Source: Acidobacteriota bacterium (lineage in GTDB: Bacteria; Acidobacteriota; Thermoanaerobaculia; Multivoradales; JBCCEF01). From it: a DNA stretch of 37,722 nucleotides. The DNA lies in contig JBCCHV010000065.1 of assembly GCA_039028635.1 (NCBI GenBank), positions 1-37,722 of the forward strand, in the 5' to 3' direction. The position numbers and the translations under genes are program-made. Position 1 is the first letter of the stretch, and each line of letters starts with the position of its first letter. The notes under the pieces are model-generated. The model did not search any database. It had not been told where the DNA came from and saw only the letters and a program-made list of their open reading frames with translations. Positions 34,013 to 37,722 of the stretch are shown one piece after another.

Positions 34013-34033
34013 AATTGAGACTTCGTCTCAATT
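34013..34033 (-). promoter_or_regulatory. Fur-like 21-bp palindrome
   Basis: aattgagac (34013-34021) and gtctcaatt (34025-34033) form a perfect inverted repeat around ttc. The core TGAGA-N5-TCTCA has the same half-site and spacing as the classical Fur box core. It lies just downstream of a minus-strand promoter, and the only gene it can control is the siderophore receptor. Confidence 0.5.
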
Positions 34034-34042
34034 AGAAAATAA

Positions 34043-34072
34043 ATTCTGTACCGTTATGGTCCTATTTGTCAA
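34043..34072 (-). promoter_or_regulatory. Candidate promoter of the siderophore receptor
   Basis: Reading the minus strand, TTGACA (34072-34067) is followed after 16 nt by TACAGA (34050-34045) or after 18 nt by CAGAAT (34048-34043), in an AT-rich island. The start site would fall near 34036, next to the Fur-like palindrome, giving a leader of about 560 nt. Confidence 0.45.
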
Positions 34073-34133
34073 GAACAATCGCTCCCCAGAGCCACCACCG
34101 CAGGCCGATCAACCCCACTCCACCCCGCGGGGG

Positions 34134-35237
34134 CTACCGCGATTCCGCGGACGCAGAGTCCTTCGCCGCCATCACCCGGCCGAAGAGCTGCCAGAACTCG
34201 CGGGCTTCGACACCGCCCTGGCCGAAGGCATTCTCGCGGGCGAGGTGAACCATCACCAAGTCCCGATCCGGCAAGACCAAGACGAGCTGGCCGCCGCTGC
34301 CGGAAGCGGCGTACTGCGACCCGTAGCGCGGATAGGTCCACCAGAGGTAGCCGTAGCCACGGTTCTCGGTGGCTCCCGGACTGTGGGTCCGAGTGCTGAG
34401 ATCGACCCAGTCCGCCGTCAGGAGCCGCTGCTCGCGCCAGCTCCCTCGGCGCAGATAGAGGAGACCGAAACGGGCCAGATCGCGAGCCGACATCTCGAGC
34501 AGATAGGCCGGATGTCGGGACGCCTTCTCGCGGCGATACTCGGTGCGTTCGAGGGAAAAGTCCTGCATCCCGAGGGGCTCTGCCAGGCGCCGCTGCATCA
34601 GCTCGAACAGATCCCCGCCGAGGGCCCGACTGACGATCGTCCCCAGCGCATTGAAGTCCCAATTGTTGTAGTAGAAGAAGTCACCGGGCCGGTGCGCGCC
34701 CCGCTGCGGTCGATTGCGCGCATGACGGGCCGCCTCGTAGGCGGCGCGATGGTAGACCCCCGACCGCGAGCTCAGCAGATCGGCCAGGCGAGCTTGCTTC
34801 TCACCCTGGTCGAGGGGCGGATCATCGTCGATGGCAAGATCTTCGAGAGTGTTGTCCAACCGCAGGTCGGTCTCCTCGAGGGCCATGCCGACCAGCGCGC
34901 TGACCAGGCTCTTGCGAATCGAATAGACCTGGTAAGGCTTGGTGACGTCGCCCCACTGCTGAACGACCACCCCGCGATCGATCAACAGGAAAGACTGGGT
35001 GCCGATGTCCTCGGCGTAGGCGCGCGCCGCATCGAGTCGGCTCGACGACCAACCGAGCAGCTCGGGGGTCGCCGCTCGCTGCCACTCCTGCTGCGGCCAG
35101 GCCGGCAGGTCGACCTGTTGCACGGCCCGACTGCCGGCCTCGGTCACTTTCAAAGGGCGGGCGGCCCCGGCAACCGGTGGTTGACAAGCGAGAAGGGTGA
35201 ACAGGCCGAGGGCGAGGGGAAGGATCTTCTGAATCAC
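34134..35237 (-). CDS. Class C beta-lactamase-like serine hydrolase, lipoprotein
   Basis: 367 residues from a GTG at 35237, chosen because AAGGAG lies 8 nt upstream and a lipoprotein signal (ILPLALGLFTLLACQPP, lipobox LLAC) follows at once. The penicillin-binding fold has the nucleophile motif SIRK (SxxK), YNN (YxN) and a C-terminal SGSGGQ in place of KTG/HTG, as in EstB-type esterases and D-aminopeptidases. Other family segments are PGDFFYYNNWDFNALGTIV and FELMQRRLAEPLGM. It could be an esterase, peptidase or amide hydrolase at the inner or outer membrane. An AraC-type regulator lies upstream on the same strand. Confidence 0.88.
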   Translation of the reverse strand: MIQKILPLALGLFTLLACQPPVAGAARPLKVTEAGSRAVQQVDLPAWPQQEWQRAATPELLGWSSSRLDAARAYAEDIGTQSFLLIDRGVVVQQWGDVTKPYQVYSIRKSLVSALVGMALEETDLRLDNTLEDLAIDDDPPLDQGEKQARLADLLSSRSGVYHRAAYEAARHARNRPQRGAHRPGDFFYYNNWDFNALGTIVSRALGGDLFELMQRRLAEPLGMQDFSLERTEYRREKASRHPAYLLEMSARDLARFGLLYLRRGSWREQRLLTADWVDLSTRTHSPGATENRGYGYLWWTYPRYGSQYAASGSGGQLVLVLPDRDLVMVHLARENAFGQGGVEAREFWQLFGRVMAAKDSASAESR

Positions 35238-35348
35238 GGAGCTTTCTCCTTGCCCACCCTTCTCGCCGACTCTCTGCTGCAACGCCTCAGAGAGCCGATC
35301 AGAAGGGCGGGCTCGATGGGTCATCAACGAAATGTCACGACCCGAAAG

Positions 35349-36419
35349 CTAGCGATTCGAAGGCTGTCCGCTGTCCTCGATCATCTTTTGCGACATCCGC
35401 TTCCTGGCCTGGGCCGGCGTTTGGTCGCGCTCCCGCTTGAAGGCCCCATGAAAGGCCGAGCGTGATTTGAATCCCACCTCGTAGCCGATCGCCTCGATGG
35501 TCAGGTGACCGTAGCCGGGGTCGCCGAGCAGCTTCTCCGCTGCGCGTACCCGATAGCGGCTGAGCAGCTCCGAGAAGGTACAGCCGAGGCCCTCGTTGAC
35601 GACCTGCGACAGATGCGAGCGAGAGACCTTCAACCGCGCCGCCATGTCCGCCAGGTTGAGATTCTCGTTCAAGAACGGCCGGTCGCGCTCGAGAACCAGG
35701 AGGAGACGCTGCCTGACCTCTTCTCCGCGCTCGGCCGTCAGCGTCGGGGAGCGATATTTGGCCGCGGCCAGCATCGGTTCGCGACCGGCGAACAATTGCG
35801 AGCTGCGCAGAGCCAGCAGGGAGAAAACCGCCAAGGCGACGGTGGCGGTCAAGGGCACGATGTCGGCGAGCCAGGGAATGGTGCGGAAAGACCAGCGCAC
35901 GAGCTGCGCCAGGTGGATGCCGAACATGCTGAGCAGCAGCACCTTGAGCACCGCGTGGTGCGACACCAGGGTGGTCGCCCGGGCATCGCGCCCCCAGGTG
36001 CGCAGGCTCACCGCCACGGTGTAACTCGCCAGGTAGGCCACTAGGGCGAGGATCGGAGGCAACCAGCGCCACGTGACCAGCCCGACCCAGTAGGCCCCGA
36101 GATAGGACAGCCAGGCGACGGCCGGTAGCGCATGGATCCAAACCGGCGAAAACCGCCGCTGCCCGAGGACGGTGCGGGCGTAGTGCCAGAGCACCGGCGG
36201 AAAGAGGAAGGCCAGGGTGTACTCGAACAGCACCGGGTAGATCGAGTCGCCGAACAGGCCGCCGTGCTCGCCGGTCACCGTGAACACGGTGCAGGACAGG
36301 ATCAGCAGTGCACCGCCGAGGGCCCGGTTCGGCCGCCGGTCGGCTCCACCGAGGGACAGCACCGCCGCCGCCAAGATCAGCCCTTGCAGGGCCCCGAGCA
36401 TGCCGAGGTAGGTCGTCAT
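35349..36419 (-). CDS. Membrane-bound AraC family regulator
   Basis: 356 residues from the ATG at 36419; a GTG directly before it is the only other choice, and no clear ribosome-binding site is seen. The N-terminal 220 residues form about seven transmembrane helices (LGMLGALQGLILAAAVLSL, LVAYLASYTVAVSL, VPLTATVALAVFSLLALRSS). The C-terminal 100 hold the AraC double helix-turn-helix (LADMAARLKVSRSHLSQVVN, IEAIGYEVGFKSRSAFHGAF). It likely senses a membrane or external signal. The serine hydrolase begins 111 bp downstream on the same strand and is the natural target. Confidence 0.9.
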   Translation of the reverse strand: MTTYLGMLGALQGLILAAAVLSLGGADRRPNRALGGALLILSCTVFTVTGEHGGLFGDSIYPVLFEYTLAFLFPPVLWHYARTVLGQRRFSPVWIHALPAVAWLSYLGAYWVGLVTWRWLPPILALVAYLASYTVAVSLRTWGRDARATTLVSHHAVLKVLLLSMFGIHLAQLVRWSFRTIPWLADIVPLTATVALAVFSLLALRSSQLFAGREPMLAAAKYRSPTLTAERGEEVRQRLLLVLERDRPFLNENLNLADMAARLKVSRSHLSQVVNEGLGCTFSELLSRYRVRAAEKLLGDPGYGHLTIEAIGYEVGFKSRSAFHGAFKRERDQTPAQARKRMSQKMIEDSGQPSNR

Positions 36420-36534
36420 CACGCCGCCATTGGGCCGCGCCGAGGCAGCGGCGACATGCCGCCCCCCGGAACGCGACCGGTGGCGGGATCCTACTCCTTC
36501 GCCAGCCGACCGGGAGAGCCCGGAAGGCCGCAGA

Positions 36535-36550
36535 AGCCGCCTTCGCGGCT
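36535..36550 (-). terminator. Small hairpin after tail-collar genes
   Basis: agccgc (36535-36540) pairs with gcggct (36545-36550) around cttc, 15 bp beyond the stop of the second collar gene on the minus strand. There is no U-tract; the rest of the gap to the AraC start holds nothing recognised. Confidence 0.3.
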
Positions 36551-36564
36551 CCTCCGGCGGACCA

Positions 36565-36903
36565 TCAACTGCGCACTGGGTAGGATCCGTTGAGGCAGAT
36601 GATGTGATTCACCCCGAGGGTGCCGAACTGCGGCTCGCTACCCTGATGTTGGTTCACGGTCTCACGAGACCCGAGATCGGTCCTCGGAAGGGGCGGGAAG
36701 CCACCGACCCCGAGACCGGCTCGGCTGCGGAAATCCGGCAAGGCGAAGGTCGACCGGCCATCGCCGCCATAGGTCGCGCCGAGAAGCGAGAACAACTCCT
36801 GGTACTGAGCGATCGCCAAGAGCTGCCCCTCGCACAAAGCCCAGCCCTGGGGAGCGAAGTTGCCGGCGAAGAGACTGACCTGCCCGGTAAAGAATTGCGG
36901 CAT
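36565..36903 (-). CDS. Microcystin-dependent-protein-like (tail collar domain), copy 2
   Basis: 112 residues, close to half the length of larger family members. The whole protein is a Phage Tail Collar domain of the microcystin-dependent protein (MdpB) type: GQVSLFAGNFAPQGWALCEG, LFSLLGATYGGDGRSTFALP, DFRSRAGLGVG, and a conserved end PQFGTLGVNHIICLNGSYP. Such genes occur in free-living bacteria as tandem sets unrelated to prophages; their products may be extracellular or fibre-forming. Upstream GGAGAAAGGAA serves as ribosome-binding region. About 37 bp separates it from copy 1. Confidence 0.9.
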   Translation of the reverse strand: MPQFFTGQVSLFAGNFAPQGWALCEGQLLAIAQYQELFSLLGATYGGDGRSTFALPDFRSRAGLGVGGFPPLPRTDLGSRETVNQHQGSEPQFGTLGVNHIICLNGSYPVRS

Positions 36904-36939
36904 TTCCTTTCTCCGTGAATTTGGTTCGTCTCTAGCGGA

Positions 36940-37275
36940 TCAGTTGCGGGTCGGAAACACGCCTTCGAGGCAGATGATGTAGTTCATGCCCAGAGTGCCG
37001 AACTGCGCCTCCTGGCCGGTGCCCTGCATCACCGTCTGCTGCAGGCCGGGCTTGGTCGCCGGCAACCCAGGACCGTTACCCGCCCCCAACACCGCCCGGC
37101 TGCGCAGATCCGGAAGCGCGAAATTGTTGACACCGTCGCCGCCATAGATCGTCCCGATGATCGCGAAGAGCGAAGGATTGCTATTGACGGAGATCAGGGC
37201 ACCGTCGCAAAAGGCCCACCCTCGGGGCGCGAAATTGCCGGCGAACGGGGTGATCTGACCGATAAAAGCTTCCAT
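36940..37275 (-). CDS. Microcystin-dependent-protein-like (tail collar domain), copy 1
   Basis: 111 residues, paralogue of the downstream gene: GQITPFAGNFAPRGWAFCDG, FAIIGTIYGGDGVNNFALPD, LRSRAVLGAGNG, AQFGTLGMNYIICLEGVFPT. GGGAGG lies 6 nt before the ATG. The pair shares the start MxxFxGQ and the same end, so it arose by duplication. The two differ mainly in the variable loop after the LRSR/FRSR motif. Probably cotranscribed from the left-pointing promoter region beyond 37275. Confidence 0.9.
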   Translation of the reverse strand: MEAFIGQITPFAGNFAPRGWAFCDGALISVNSNPSLFAIIGTIYGGDGVNNFALPDLRSRAVLGAGNGPGLPATKPGLQQTVMQGTGQEAQFGTLGMNYIICLEGVFPTRN

Positions 37276-37416
37276 GAGATTCCTCCCAAAGAGTTCCAGC
37301 GTTCGAGTCTTCGGACGGGGGTGTCCGAGCCCCGGACAACGTTTCGCCAGCAGAGGCTAAAGCGCCCGCGAGGTCGGTGCGCAGCCCCTGGTCCGGCTGA
37401 CTCCGTCGAATTCGTC

Positions 37417-37722
37417 CTAGGGATGGCGAGACGTGATCGAGCCGTCCATATCGACTGCCGGAGACAGCTCCGCAAGGCGAGAGTCGCCGTTCGCCGGAGC
37501 GACGAACAGCGGATTGATGTTTGGAAGGTTGTCGACCGCACCGTCCATCGCGACTGGACCAAAGTGCGGGATGGCTGACGACGGAACTGGGATTAGGGTC
37601 GGGTTTAAATGTTGAGGAAAATATCGGTTTTGGTGTGACAGTGCGCGATCACAAAAAAGCAACCATCGATCATTTACTTGAATCGATGCAACTTGAAGCT
37701 TTTCGCAAAGATTATCCCCATA
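37417..37722 (-). pseudogene. Remnant of a parallel beta-helix (choice-of-anchor-Q-like) protein
   Basis: On the minus strand, the frame ending at 37417 contains DNLPNINPLFVAPANGDSRL then AELSPAVDMDGS (about 37440-37545). This matches the recurring NIDADPLFV...NGDFRL...SPAIDAG ending of right-handed beta-helix proteins. It stops abruptly after DMDGSITSRHP. The frame stays open to the right edge, but the upstream residues do not look like beta-helix coils and the DNA becomes AT-rich. The likely explanation is a truncated gene end or decayed fragment next to the tail-collar pair. Confidence 0.45.

Noticed and set aside
33577-34014. Minus-strand frame of 145 codons between receptor and its promoter
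   Set aside because: Arg-rich, no ribosome-binding site, and interrupted in structure by the hairpin cluster; better explained as untranslated leader.
33831-35465. A 544-codon plus-strand frame over the serine hydrolase
   Set aside because: The opposite strand encodes a lipoprotein signal and all catalytic motifs of the beta-lactamase fold. The plus frame has no signal or domain.
36565-37275. Tail-collar domains as evidence of a prophage
   Set aside because: No capsid, terminase, integrase or lysis genes are present, and tandem MdpB-like genes are common on ordinary chromosomes.

Overview
The window is GC-rich, with third codon positions almost all G or C, and carries about 29 protein genes on both strands. 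There are no tRNA, rRNA, CRISPR, integrase or transposase genes. It looks like a Gram-negative didermal bacterium: TonB-dependent receptor, proton-translocating transhydrogenase, several lipoproteins, and a Bat-type aerotolerance operon. The secreted-protein style (DUF11/CARDB arrays, a DGFESGD...W C-terminus, FG-GAP propellers, an IPTL-CTERM-like tail) suggests Acidobacteriota, perhaps Thermoanaerobaculia. That placement is inference from gene content only.

Left part (1-6120): the N-terminal two thirds of a minus-strand asparagine-synthetase-like gene; a 525-bp leader with a candidate structured RNA ending in the only classical U-tract terminator I found; then the three-gene split transhydrogenase operon (pntAa-pntAb-pntB) and a gamma-glutamyltransferase with a lipoprotein-type signal. 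NADPH supply and glutathione turnover are metabolically compatible neighbours, but no regulatory link is visible.

Surface region (6280-16660): a 1979-residue secreted repeat protein (five CARDB-like modules alternating A-B-A-B-A, six DUF11 modules with a CHRD domain inside the first, a SbsA-type Ig domain and a C-terminal jelly-roll-like domain), a small exported protein with an IPTL-CTERM-like tail, a hairpin-rich intergenic repeat, a lipoprotein, a DUF2239 protein, an NTF2-like exported protein and a seven-repeat FG-GAP propeller.

Central operon (16972-28286): a coupled Bat/MoxR operon. The order is a TlpA-thioredoxin/BatD-like fusion, MoxR ATPase, DUF58, a TPR plus SurA-like protein without its parvulin domain, a BatD-like lipoprotein, two von Willebrand A proteins (BatA, BatB), a TPR protein with a Gln-rich linker and thrombospondin type-3 repeats (BatC-like), BatD and BatE (TPR-SH3). 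From the second gene on, the cistrons overlap or lie within 4 nt. The additions to the canonical Bat set (thioredoxin fusion, SurA-like chaperone, TSP3 repeats, three BatD-like subunits) make this the best candidate for an undescribed variant system: an ATPase-driven, redox-linked envelope assembly or repair machine. Convergent to it is a small secreted protein with 12 cysteines in two mirror-symmetric C-X3-C-X6-C ... C-X6-C-X3-C motifs.

Right part (29000-37722): an exported protein of unknown function behind a near-consensus promoter; a TetR/alpha-beta-hydrolase operon with a palindromic operator in what looks like a leaderless promoter; a minus-strand TonB siderophore receptor whose only plausible promoter, with a Fur-like palindrome, lies about 540 bp upstream beyond a hairpin cluster; a class-C beta-lactamase-like lipoprotein and a membrane-bound AraC regulator; and a tandem pair of microcystin-dependent-protein (tail-collar) genes next to a remnant of a parallel beta-helix protein.
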